60,052 nucleotides of DNA from Streptosporangiaceae bacterium NEAU-GS5. Its GTDB lineage: Bacteria > Actinomycetota > Actinomycetes > Streptosporangiales > Streptosporangiaceae. Each line of letters opens with the position of its first letter. The first letter of the stretch is position 1. This document shows positions 44,864 through 53,060 of the stretch, in pieces. The DNA lies in contig JAGFNW010000046.1 in the NCBI GenBank assembly GCA_017592665.1, positions 1-60,052 of the forward strand. Reading direction: 5' to 3'. Made by a program: the position numbers and the translations under genes. The notes beneath the pieces were generated by a model that ran no database searches, had not been told where the DNA came from, and was given only the letters and a program-made list of their open reading frames with translations.

Positions 44864-46642
44864 ATGACTGGAATGCCGTCCAGGCTCGCGCTCCTCGGGG
44901 CCGGGGTCCTCGGCGGGAGCCTCGTCGTCCTCAACGTGTGGGTGGCGGCAGCCTACGGCGGGCAGTCGTGGCAGGAGTCGGCGTCGGAGATCGCCGTGGG
45001 GGTCAGCTTCGCGGGCGCCGGCCTGGCCGCGTGGTGGTTGCGGCCGCGCAGTTCCATCGGCCGCTGGATGGTGGCGCTGGCGGTGACCATCCATGTGTCG
45101 AATCTGTCCTCGACCCGGCCGGCGTTGGACGCGCCCGGCCGCGACGTCATGGTCATCGCCGGGATAGCCGCGCTGTGGCTGCAGTATCCGATCATTGGCC
45201 GCCTCATCCTCAGCTACCCGTCCGGAACCCTCCCGGGGCGGACTGAACGAATACTGTTCCGCGTCGGCCTGACGGTCGCACTCGCGGGAGGCGCGCTCGT
45301 GGAGGTGACCCGAGTACCCGTGCCCCTCTTATGTAGGGATCGGTGCGCCCCCAACCCGATAGGGCTTATCGCCGACGAGCAGCTCTACCTGGGCATCCGG
45401 ATGGTCCTCCCGGCGGTGTGGTTCGTCCTCGGCGGCCTCATGCTGGCGCTGCTGGTCCGGCGGATGCTGCGGGCGACGCCATGGCAGCGCCGCACCCTGG
45501 GATTCGCGCTCGTCGCGGCCGCACTCACGGACCTCGTGTTCCTGTGGTTCCTCGCTCTTCAGTTCGCTGTCTACTACCACCCGGCGGAGGGCGCGCCATA
45601 TCTGGCGCTGGCCGGGCCGATCAATGTGATCGTCGGCTGGGGTGGCGTGACAGCCGTGCCGTTCGCGTTCCTGGCTGGGCTGTTGCGCGAGCGGCTGGCC
45701 TTCGCGGCGGTGGGCGACCTGGTCGGACGACTCGAGCACGTGGCGCCGGACACCGTCGAGGCGGCCCTCCGCGAGACGCTCCGCGACCCCAGTCTGCGGG
45801 TGGCGTTTCCATCCGGCACCTCAGGAGAGCTGCTGGACGCGGCGGGCGCTCCCTACCATCCGATCGCGGGGGAAGGCAGGGCACTGACCACTCTGGGAGC
45901 TTCGCGGGTGGCCGTTCTCGATCACGACCGCGCGCTGCTGGAGAACCGCCAGCTGCTCGACGCGGCGGGCGCCGCCGCCCGCCTGGCCTTGGACAACGCA
46001 CGACTGCAGGCACAGCTCCTGGCCCAGCTCGCTGAGGTCCGCGCATCTCGGGCCAGGATCGTCGCCGCGACCGACGAGGCGCGGCGCCGCCTCGAACGAG
46101 ACCTGCACGACGGTGCCCAGCAGCGGCTGCTCGAGGCCGGGCTGGCCCTGCAATCGCTTCGTACGCAGATCGACCCGGACGGACCGGCGGCCAGGCTGCT
46201 TGCCGAGACCGAGCAGGCACTGACCGGCGCACTGTGCGAACTCCGCGATCTCGCCGCTGGGATCCACCCGGCGGTGCTCACCGATCAAGGGCTGCGGCCT
46301 GCCCTGCTCGCCCTGAGCGTCAGATCACCGCTGATGGTCCATGTGGACGGCGATCCGGGGCGGCTGAGTCCGCCGGTCGAGTCGACCGCCTACTTCTGCG
46401 CGTCCGAGGCTGTCACCAACGCGATCAAACACGCGCATGCCACGACCGTCCGCGTCTGCCTGCGCCGTAACGCGAACCGTCTCCTGCTGAGCGTCGCGGA
46501 TGACGGAATCGGCGGCGCGTCCGCGTCGGGCACGGGTCTTCGTGGTCTCGCGGATCGGGTCTCAACGCTCGGCGGCGAGCTGACCATCACCAGCCCTCCG
46601 GGGAGGGGCACAACCGTGACGGTGGAGTTGCCATGCGGATAG
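44864..46642 (+). CDS. NarL-type sensor histidine kinase, membrane-bound
   Basis: 592 residues. About eight hydrophobic helices in the first 290 residues, then a coiled linker and a HisKA_3 dimerisation domain with the phospho-His in ERDLHDGAQQRLLEAG (~411). The HATPase domain shows the N box SEAVTNAIKHAHA and G box GTGLRGLADRV. The multi-TM input suggests a signal sensed within or near the membrane. Overlaps the response regulator by 10 bases. Divergent from the metalloprotease, with 131 bases between. Confidence 0.92.
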   Translation: MTGMPSRLALLGAGVLGGSLVVLNVWVAAAYGGQSWQESASEIAVGVSFAGAGLAAWWLRPRSSIGRWMVALAVTIHVSNLSSTRPALDAPGRDVMVIAGIAALWLQYPIIGRLILSYPSGTLPGRTERILFRVGLTVALAGGALVEVTRVPVPLLCRDRCAPNPIGLIADEQLYLGIRMVLPAVWFVLGGLMLALLVRRMLRATPWQRRTLGFALVAAALTDLVFLWFLALQFAVYYHPAEGAPYLALAGPINVIVGWGGVTAVPFAFLAGLLRERLAFAAVGDLVGRLEHVAPDTVEAALRETLRDPSLRVAFPSGTSGELLDAAGAPYHPIAGEGRALTTLGASRVAVLDHDRALLENRQLLDAAGAAARLALDNARLQAQLLAQLAEVRASRARIVAATDEARRRLERDLHDGAQQRLLEAGLALQSLRTQIDPDGPAARLLAETEQALTGALCELRDLAAGIHPAVLTDQGLRPALLALSVRSPLMVHVDGDPGRLSPPVESTAYFCASEAVTNAIKHAHATTVRVCLRRNANRLLLSVADDGIGGASASGTGLRGLADRVSTLGGELTITSPPGRGTTVTVELPCG

Positions 46643-47292
46643 CGATCGCCGACGATTCCCTGATCATCCGGGAGGGCCTGACCAAGCTCCTGGACGGACT
46701 CGGCCACGAGGTGGTCGTCCGCGTCGACCGGCCGGACCGCATCCTGGCGGAGGTGGCCGCGCACCGCCCCGACGTGGTCGTCGTGGACATCAAGATGCCG
46801 CCGACCTTCACCGACGAAGGTCTTCGGGCGGCCGGCGCCATCCGGCAACGGCATGCCGACGTCGGTGCCCTGGTCCTGTCGCAGTACGTCGTTGCGAGCT
46901 ACGCGACCTGGCTCTTGGAGATGGCCCCGGGGAGCATCGGATATCTGCTCAAGAATCGCATCCTCGACCCGGCGATCTTGCAGGATGCGCTTTCACGGAT
47001 CCATGCCGGCGAGACGGTCGTCGACCCCGAGCTCGTCCAGGTGCTGATCCGGTCCCGCGCGGAGCCGGGCCCACTGACCCCGCTCAGCAGGCGCGAACTG
47101 GACGTCCTCGCCCTGATCGCCGAAGGTCTGTCGGACCGCGGTATCGCCGAGCGTCTGGTCATCTCGCTGAGCACAGTGAGCAGCCACGTCCAGCACATCT
47201 TCACCAAGCTCGGCATCCCGGACACCGCGACCGACAACCGCCGCGTCCACGCCGTTCTACGCTGGCTGGAAAGCCCCGCGAAGCTCGAATAA
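46633..47292 (+). CDS. NarL/LuxR-family response regulator
   Basis: 219 residues. Receiver domain with acidic pocket DD (residues 7-8), phospho-acceptor Asp in VVVVDIKMPP (~54) and the conserved Lys in YLLKNR (~106). LuxR-type HTH at about 150-210 (LSRRELDVLALIAEGLSDRG). Starts inside the 3' end of the kinase gene, so the two form one unit. Targets are unknown; the divergent metalloprotease gene is the closest candidate. Confidence 0.94.
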   Translation: MRIAIADDSLIIREGLTKLLDGLGHEVVVRVDRPDRILAEVAAHRPDVVVVDIKMPPTFTDEGLRAAGAIRQRHADVGALVLSQYVVASYATWLLEMAPGSIGYLLKNRILDPAILQDALSRIHAGETVVDPELVQVLIRSRAEPGPLTPLSRRELDVLALIAEGLSDRGIAERLVISLSTVSSHVQHIFTKLGIPDTATDNRRVHAVLRWLESPAKLE

Positions 47293-47366
47293 CACGCTTT
47301 CGCCAATTCTCCCTGACCAGACGCAGAATCCAGGCGTTCCGATCGACAGCATGGGCCCCTTACGAG

Positions 47367-48032
47367 TTACCGCCGCCGTTGGACAAGCCGGTTTGCGAGC
47401 GTCTCGCGCAGATCGTCGGGCAGCCCGTCGATCTCGACCAGCTCGGGCAGCAGCTCCGGCTCGGTCATGTACGCCCGGAACGCCCGCGCGATCGTCACCC
47501 CGTGCGCCGGACGCTCCTCCACGGTCACCGGATCGCCGGCCCACACCTGTCCCGGCTCCAGCACGCGCAAGTACGCGCCCGGGCGGTTCATCCGGGCGAA
47601 GGTCTTCACCCAGCGCGGCTCACCCATCTTGCGCTGGAACGTGACGCACGGTATACGACCGAATGTCGGCTGCAGGACCAGCCGCGGACCGACGCGCCAC
47701 CGCTCACCGATGACCGCGCCGTTGACGTCGACCCCCTCGGTCGTCAGGTTCTCCCCGAACAACCCGTTGGCCAGCGGGCGGTTCAGCCGCGCCTGCCACC
47801 AGTCATAGTCCTCCCGCGCGTACGCGTACACGGCCTGATCGTCGCCACCGTGATGCTCGATGTCGAAGATCTGATCGCCGACCAGGCCGCTGTGCAGCCC
47901 GGTCGTCTTGCGCCCCGGCGCGCGTACGGTGACCAGGTGATCGACCGGCCGCTTGTTGATGCCCGTGACGCCGACGCCCTTGGCCGGGTTGGGTTCCGGC
48001 ACCGCGAGGTTCACTGAGACAACCCTGCTCAC
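47367..48032 (-). CDS. MOSC-domain protein
   Basis: 221 residues from GTG 48032, giving the usual opening SRVVSVNLAVPEPNPAKG; the frame stays open to 48155 but without similarity. Conserved features: GLHSGLVGDQIFDIEHHGG, AVYAYAREDYDWW, NLTTEGVDV and the MOSC cysteine in GRIPCVTFQRKMG. MOSC domains bind molybdenum cofactor or its sulfur and act in sulfur transfer or detoxification of N-hydroxylated compounds (YiiM-like). A solitary gene, convergent with the response regulator. Confidence 0.92.
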   Translation of the reverse strand: MSRVVSVNLAVPEPNPAKGVGVTGINKRPVDHLVTVRAPGRKTTGLHSGLVGDQIFDIEHHGGDDQAVYAYAREDYDWWQARLNRPLANGLFGENLTTEGVDVNGAVIGERWRVGPRLVLQPTFGRIPCVTFQRKMGEPRWVKTFARMNRPGAYLRVLEPGQVWAGDPVTVEERPAHGVTIARAFRAYMTEPELLPELVEIDGLPDDLRETLANRLVQRRR

Positions 48033-48151
48033 GCCCGGCAACCTAACCGCCCCCGACCACCACACGCCACGCAATATCCCGCCGGCCGCCTGCCTGGAAC
48101 CAGCACGGGACGCCTGGGGCAGGCGATCGTTACGGCCGGCAGGAATCCCTA

Positions 48152-48340
48152 TCAAGGCTGGGAGATCCGGTGCGCGAACTGCACGGTGATGGACAGGCCG
48201 CCTTCTGGACGTGCGTTGGTGGTGAGGGCGGCGTAGTGAGCTTGCGTGACGGCATTGACGATGGCCAGGCCGAGGCCGTAGCCGTCGCGGCGCCCGTGAC
48301 GGTCAGGCGCCAGTCTCTGGAATGGGTGAAAGAGGCGCTG
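48152..48340 (-). pseudogene. Histidine kinase C-terminal relic
   Basis: The minus strand reads RLFHPFQRLAPDRHGRRDGY, then GLGLAIVNAV and ARPEGGLSITVQF before a stop at 48152-48154. This is the F-box/G2-box end of a HATPase domain, about 60 residues with no kinase body upstream. It joins directly at its 5' side to a fragment of a sialidase-like gene, so a deletion fused two unrelated genes. Confidence 0.75.
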
Positions 48341-48594
48341 GATCTGGTGGCGAAGCTGATGTCGGCCGACCCGCCGTCGAAGATCCGGCCGGTCTGGATG
48401 GCAGTGACGATGGTGTTGCCGAAGCGGAAGCCGTCCGGCTCGACTTCGGTGCGGTGCTGGCTGTTGGCGTTGGTGAACGGGTCGGTGCTCAGCAGGGTGA
48501 GCGCGACGTTGGCCAGTGCAGGGGGTGCGGCCAGGACGGCGAGGGATGCGACCGTCAGGCGACCCAGTCCACGGCGGCGTGTGCGCGATAACAC
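48341..48594 (-). pseudogene. Sialidase-like secreted protein N-terminal relic
   Basis: GTG 48594 with GGAGGT upstream opens a signal peptide (LTVASLAVLAAPPALANVAL) followed by SQHRTEVEPDGFRFGNTIVT and ISFATR, the first blade of BNR/sialidase-fold secreted proteins. It breaks off after about 85 residues at the junction with the histidine kinase relic. The intact BNR protein 0.6 kb away (49175-51049) is of the same general class but not a close copy. Confidence 0.7.
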
Positions 48595-48732
48595 AGCGAC
48601 CTCCGATGGGAGTGGGAGAAAACCCCCGGACGCTAGGCCCGCCGCGAAGTCATGTGGAGGCCCAATCTCCCGATTTGTGACCACCGGGGCTCAAGTCACC
48701 ATCTGAGGCGTAATCACGGCCAATTCCCAGGA

Positions 48733-49029
48733 TTATGGGCATGCCATAGATATCTCACGCACCGCGCAGGATTTGGAAATTGGTGACCACTTCGTGTACA
48801 CCCCGTACGGGAACGACCGCACGGGAGCGCGGAACACAAAGTTCCCCTCCGAGGTGTCCGGCAGGGTGGTGGTCACGGTCTTCTTGGTGGCGCAACGATA
48901 ACCCAGCCCGTCGGCGGTCCAGTCGTGGCATAGGCGGCCGCCTGCCGGACCGGTGCGGGGTCGCCGCCGGGGAGCAGCGGTCCCCGTCATGGTCAACGTC
49001 ACCGCGCAGGCCATCCAGTGGAGTTTCAT
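48733..49029 (-). CDS. Small putative secreted protein
   Basis: 98 residues from ATG 49029 (GGAGGTGCC upstream). Short hydrophobic leader (MACAVTLTMTGTAA) of signal-peptide type, then a Cys-containing mature part (RLCHDWTADGLGYRCATKK; KSCAVREISMAC). No family recognised. A good ribosome site supports it as real. Confidence 0.65.
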   Translation of the reverse strand: MKLHWMACAVTLTMTGTAAPRRRPRTGPAGGRLCHDWTADGLGYRCATKKTVTTTLPDTSEGNFVFRAPVRSFPYGVYTKWSPISKSCAVREISMACP

Positions 49030-49174
49030 CGTGGCACCTCCTCTGAAGGTGTCCATTCGACTACCTCAGCGCTCTGCCTGCCAGTGACATCTGTGTCGCG
49101 GTCTGGTCAGCCGCTGGTCTCGCGGGGATGATGGCCTCGCCTGACGGCCGATGAGCCGCCAGGCGAGGAAGCGG

Positions 49175-51049
49175 TCAGAGGGGAACGCGTGCGGTGAAGA
49201 TCTCCTGGTCGTTGGACGGATCGGCGGTCGCCCCGGGGGCCGTGCAGACCGCGGGCGGCACACCCGGCGTCCCGGTTCCGGGGCAGAGGAACCCGGCAAC
49301 GGTACGCGTGTCGGACCAGACCGGGAACGCGCTGTTCTGTGTGGCGGCGACCTGGATGTAGTCGCCGTAGAACACCCCGCCGAACTGCGTGGGCGGCGGC
49401 ATGCTGGACGAGGTCACGCGGTCGGCGTTGAAGCTCGAGCCGGAGCGCACCGACAGCGAGATGTCGGAGAACCCGGTGACGTTGTCGTCGCCGTACTGGC
49501 GGTCGTAGTAGGTCACGACGAGCTTGCCGTTGGGGCTGAAGTCCAGGCCCTGCCAGTACTGGTCCGTGCTGCGCTGGCGTGGCCGGTCGGTGACGGACGC
49601 CAGGGCACGCACGTCGGTCGCGGTCCCGGTGAAGCTCGTCCCAGCGTTGGTCGATTCGGAGATCACGATGTCGTTGTTGCACCCACCGTTCTTGACGCCG
49701 TCATAGAGGGGGTTGCCGAGCGGGCCGGTGAATCCCTGCGGAGTGCAGGCGTTGCTTTCCCTGGAGTTGCGGTTGATGTACGACCCATACGTCACGACCA
49801 CGTGCGACGCGTTCTTCGGGTCCACTGCCACGTAGGGGTAGTTGGTGGCGCGGAAGATCGAATTGTTGGTCGCGCCCTTCTCGACCACGCAGGCTCGTCC
49901 CGGGTCGGCCCCGTTCTGGTAGGTGGGGCAGTCGGGCAGGTCGAAGTAGTCGCCGACCTTGACCGGCGGGCTGAAGGACGCGCCGCCGTTGGTGGATCTG
50001 GCGAGCAGGATCTGCTGGTGGTTGTCAGCGGGGGTGGCGGCAGTGGTGTTGAAGTTGGCCCAGGTCACGTAGAGGGCGCCGTCGGGACCGACCGCCGGCT
50101 GGGAGAACTGGTTGACGTTGCAGCGGCCGAGCGGGGTGGCGATGCCGAAGGTGTTGCCGCACGACACCGAGTCGGAGCTGATCAGCACGGGGGCACTGAA
50201 GGTCTCGCCGTAGTCCGCCGAGTAGGCGCCGTAGATGTAGGCAGTGCCGTCGGCCGCGAACAACGTCCAGGTGACGTACACCCGGTCTCTGAACGGGCTG
50301 GTGGTGTAGTGATCGACGGTCATCAACTGCTTGTCGAGCAGGGCCGCGCCCGTGCCGGCGACGTCGTTCAGCTCGGCCACGGGCCGGCCGGCGAAGTTGA
50401 ACGAGGCTCCGCCCGTGCCGGTCGAGCGGTAGAGATAGAAGGCGCTTGACGCGTCCGGGTTGTTGGTGACCCCGAGACCGCGCTTGAACTGCTGGCAGGA
50501 CAGATAGACATTGCCCCTGCTGTCCCAAGCCACCGAGGTGTCGCCGGCACCGTCCCAGTACTCACGGGCCGCCCCGAAAGTCGCGCCGCGCGTGAAGCCG
50601 TTGGGCGTCGTGGAGTCGGCCCAGTGCGAGCCGCCGTCACCGGAGTAGGAGACTCCGCAGGTTCCGTCGCCGCGCCGGTAGTCGTTGTAGGAGGCCACGA
50701 CCTGACTGCTGTTGGAGGGATTGATCGCGACGTAGGTCTCGTTCTGCGACTGGCCGCGGCCGTGCAGGTCAGCGTCGGTGATGTTCGGGCAGTTCTGGTT
50801 GACCTTGACGTTGGAGCCCTTCTTGCCATCGCAATCGGGGGTCGACGTGTGTTTGAACCCGGACAGGGCGCGCTTGGCGGCCGCCCCGGAGTCACCGAGG
50901 GCGTCGGTGAGCGCGCCGGAGGCGAGGCGCTTCTGCCACGGCTTGAGGTCGTCGTAGCCGAAGCCCTGAGCTGCGGGCGCGGCGATGCCGAGCAGGCCGG
51001 TCAGCAGGGCAGAGCCTGCGAGCACGGCGAGTAGACGTTGAGGGCGCAT
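49175..51049 (-). CDS. Secreted BNR/sialidase-fold beta-propeller protein
   Basis: 624 residues from ATG 51049 (GGAG upstream). Signal peptide (LLAVLAGSALLTGLLGIAAP). Asp-box motifs (SYSGDGGSHW, YSADYGETFSAP, RSTNGGASFSPP, SESTNAGTSF) mark a six-bladed propeller of the exo-sialidase/BNR fold. The Arg triad and FRIP motif of true sialidases are not seen, so enzymatic sialidase activity is doubtful. Extracellular; ligand unknown. Divergent from the frameshifted lipoprotein gene. Confidence 0.85.
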   Translation of the reverse strand: MRPQRLLAVLAGSALLTGLLGIAAPAAQGFGYDDLKPWQKRLASGALTDALGDSGAAAKRALSGFKHTSTPDCDGKKGSNVKVNQNCPNITDADLHGRGQSQNETYVAINPSNSSQVVASYNDYRRGDGTCGVSYSGDGGSHWADSTTPNGFTRGATFGAAREYWDGAGDTSVAWDSRGNVYLSCQQFKRGLGVTNNPDASSAFYLYRSTGTGGASFNFAGRPVAELNDVAGTGAALLDKQLMTVDHYTTSPFRDRVYVTWTLFAADGTAYIYGAYSADYGETFSAPVLISSDSVSCGNTFGIATPLGRCNVNQFSQPAVGPDGALYVTWANFNTTAATPADNHQQILLARSTNGGASFSPPVKVGDYFDLPDCPTYQNGADPGRACVVEKGATNNSIFRATNYPYVAVDPKNASHVVVTYGSYINRNSRESNACTPQGFTGPLGNPLYDGVKNGGCNNDIVISESTNAGTSFTGTATDVRALASVTDRPRQRSTDQYWQGLDFSPNGKLVVTYYDRQYGDDNVTGFSDISLSVRSGSSFNADRVTSSSMPPPTQFGGVFYGDYIQVAATQNSAFPVWSDTRTVAGFLCPGTGTPGVPPAVCTAPGATADPSNDQEIFTARVPL

Positions 51050-51254
51050 CCTGACTCCATTCACCGGCGGGCGTCGCCGGTTTACGGCCACACGTGTTGG
51101 CATGGTCGTCAGTGGGATGAAAGGGGCGCCCGAGATCGGACGTTAGGCCTACTTTCAGCAAACGCCTAGACCTAAAAGTGGCCACATCCGGCTAATGTCC
51201 CCGACTGCTGTGGGGTCAGGAGCCTCAGCCATACGGTTGCCATCAGCCTGGCGG

Positions 51255-51273
51255 CGCCGGTCCGGAACCGGCG
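51255..51273. other. GC-rich stem-loop between divergent genes
   Basis: CGCCGGT-CCGGA-ACCGGCG, a perfect 7-bp stem with 5-base loop, 73 bases upstream of the lipoprotein start. It lies in the leader or promoter zone, not behind a gene, so a regulatory or RNA-structure role is more likely than termination. The rest of the 51050-51345 gap shows nothing else clear. Confidence 0.35.
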
Positions 51274-51345
51274 GCCGACATCTGTCCTTACGGCTTGAAG
51301 CCCCTGACCCTGGGAACCCCGGCCTCATGCGTTGCATCTAAGTAG

Positions 51346-51866
51346 GTGATTAAGGCAGCCGCGCTCTGTTCGTTCGCCGCGGCACTGATGCTCGCGGCGA
51401 ACGTGTCCGCCTGCGGCAAATCCCCGACTGCCCAGGGCCGGCCGACGCCGCAGGCGGTCACCCGGCGCATCGTCACCACCACCCCACCACATGCGCCAAG
51501 GGCCCTCCCGAGGACCACTCCGCAACCTGCGCCTCCCCCGGCCGTCTCTCTGGCCCAGTGCGCGGGCGGGGCACCGTCGTGGGCCGGGTGGTCGCCGGCC
51601 CGACCTGTCCGGTGTTCACCGCCGAGCGCTCCTGCCCGCCCCGCCCGGTTCGCGCGCTCGTGACCGCGCGCGATGCCGTCGGCCATACCATCAAATCCAC
51701 GAAGACCGCTCGCGACGGCGGATTCGCCCTGACCCTGCCCAAAGGCAGGTATTGGCTGGTCGCCAGCACCGGTAAGGCCTTGCCACGTTGCCCGAAGGTG
51801 CGGGTCACGGCCCGCTCGTCACACCGGACCCGGACGACCATCAGCTGCGACACGGGCATTCGCTGA
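51346..51866 (+). pseudogene. Lipoprotein with Ig-like/carboxypeptidase-regulatory-like domain, frameshifted
   Basis: From GTG 51346 a lipoprotein signal is read (ALCSFAAALMLAANVSAC, lipobox VSAC) and then a Pro/Thr-rich spacer. Near 51555 the frame changes and continues as GTVVGRVVAGPTCPVF and GFALTLPKGRYWLVAST, a small Cys-containing beta domain of the carboxypeptidase-regulatory/SdrD-B type that ends at 51866. The two parts belong together as one ~170-residue lipoprotein. One base seems lost. Could be a sequencing error. Confidence 0.6.
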
Positions 51867-52083
51867 CGGCTGGGTCGAGCGCCGGCTCGTCGCAGTATTT
51901 CGTCGCGGGCGCAGTCCCAGCGAGCAGGCCGCAGCGGCCAACCGCAGATAGGCGGCGTACGCCAGCGCACCGAAGACGAGGACCTGGACGCATGGCCTTG
52001 GTTCGGTACATCCAGGGCCTATGCCTCTGTCCTCGACGCCCGTAGGGATATCGACTGGAGGTAGTAAGACCAAGGAGGCCGTC

Positions 52084-52353
52084 ATGGAAGCCAAGCAGTG
52101 GACGGTGCAGATCTACATCAATGAGGAGGGCGACGCCACGAGTGCCCGGGCGGTGCTGACCAGCCGTGACGATACGCACGTCGTCGGCCTCGGGCGGGCA
52201 CACCGTAACCCGGCCGACGCTCTGGTGCCCGAGATCGGCGACGAACTCGCCGCCGCCCGCGCGCTGGCCGATCTGGCGCAGCGTCTTCAGGTCATCTCCT
52301 CTCATGACATCGAAGGCCTCACCACTCCGCCCGTGCCGAGCCGGGCGTGGTGA
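52084..52353 (+). CDS. DUF1876 protein
   Basis: 89 residues from ATG 52084 (AGGAGG upstream). The pattern WTVQIYINEEGDATSARAVL ... HVVGLGRAHRNPAD ... EIGDELAAARALADLAQRL is that of the DUF1876 family, a short dsRBD-like fold protein found in actinobacteria. The mycobacterial member Rv1738 is among the most hypoxia-induced DosR genes and resembles hibernation factors. A stress/translation role is therefore suggested. Precedes the 2TM and baeRF genes. Confidence 0.9.
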   Translation: MEAKQWTVQIYINEEGDATSARAVLTSRDDTHVVGLGRAHRNPADALVPEIGDELAAARALADLAQRLQVISSHDIEGLTTPPVPSRAW

Positions 52354-52435
52354 AGCCCAAGGTCCGCTCGGGGCGGGCGGCCCGCGCGACATGAACGCCG
52401 GCGCCACGCGACGGTTACCAACGTCGGTTCGGCGT

Positions 52436-52449
52436 GGTCCTTCCGTCCC
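52436..52449. promoter_or_regulatory. Weak DosR-like box before the 2TM gene
   Basis: GGTCCTTCCGTCCC matches the DosR core at about 10 of 14 positions, 61 bases before the 2TM start. By itself it is not significant. It gains interest only from the better box at 1524-1537 and the nature of the neighbouring genes. Confidence 0.2.
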
Positions 52450-52509
52450 TGGATGTACGAGCACAGCCATGCCACGGTCGATTGTGGCCGCATCACAAAG
52501 GAGGCTGCC

Positions 52510-52794
52510 ATGGTAGACACACCGAACCCTGCTCGTGAGGAAGCACGCAAGCACATCGAAGAGCGCCGCGGGTTCGCCCCCCATCTGATCGTGTACCTCG
52601 CGTTCAACACCAGCCTGGTCCTCATCTGGGCTTACACGACCAAGCCCGGCTTCTTCTGGCCGGGCATCATCATCGCCGCGTGGGGGATCGGAGTGCTGAT
52701 GCACGCCTGGAGCGCCTTCTTCCGCAAGCCGATCACGGAAGAGGACGTCGACCGGGAGCTCACCCATTGGCGCAGCAGGCCGGGCCAGTCCTGA
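52510..52794 (+). CDS. 2TM-domain small membrane protein
   Basis: 94 residues from ATG 52510 (AAAGGAGG upstream). A charged N-terminal helix (AREEARKHIEERRGFAPHLI) leads into two TM helices (VYLAFNTSLVLIWAY and FFWPGIIIAAWGIGVLMHAW) and a polar tail RKPITEEDVDREL. This is the 2TM domain pattern, often fused to sensors or LytTR regulators but standing alone here. Function unknown; the position among stress genes suggests a membrane stress role. Confidence 0.85.
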   Translation: MVDTPNPAREEARKHIEERRGFAPHLIVYLAFNTSLVLIWAYTTKPGFFWPGIIIAAWGIGVLMHAWSAFFRKPITEEDVDRELTHWRSRPGQS

Positions 52795-52922
52795 GGAACG
52801 ACGGGTCGGGAGATCAACGGGCGGCCATTGGTACGGCCTGTTCCAGATGATGTCCGGGATTCAGCGCAGGTTCCACGACCAGGCGGCGACCCGGGAGCAG
52901 GCGCTGCGGTCCCGCACAGCAT

Positions 52923-53060
52923 GCGCTCACCGTAGAAGCCTCGGCCCATCTGGCCGCCCAACTGCCCGAACCGCTGCGTGACGCCTACTGCGCAGGGGTG
53001 GACTCCCGGCAAGGTCCCGGTTCGACGGGACGGCTGAAGGGAATGCTCGATGATCCATGA
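52923..53060 (+). pseudogene. DUF2267 C-terminal relic
   Basis: The frame reads ALTVEASAHLAAQLPEPLRD then AYCAG, which fits the end of a DUF2267 helical repeat (LT.EAA.HLAAQLP.LLRG.Y). The upstream part is lost, and the frame stops at 53058-53060 inside the start of the baeRF gene. DUF2267 proteins often accompany USP and DUF1876 genes. Confidence 0.5.
53014..53031. promoter_or_regulatory. Inverted repeat directly upstream of the baeRF gene
   Basis: GTCCCG-GTTCGA-CGGGAC is a perfect 6-bp inverted repeat with a 6-base spacer (the spacer itself is nearly symmetric), ending 18 bases before ATG 53050. It could be an operator or an mRNA hairpin near the ribosome site. Confidence 0.45.

Noticed and set aside
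49175-51049. Calling the BNR-propeller protein an active sialidase
   Set aside because: Asp boxes are present but the catalytic Arg triad and FRIP-type motif were not found.
51200-51345. Possible riboswitch (c-di-AMP or similar) before the lipoprotein gene
   Set aside because: Only one strong stem-loop (51255-51273) could be found; the conserved core of known actinobacterial riboswitches was not recognised.
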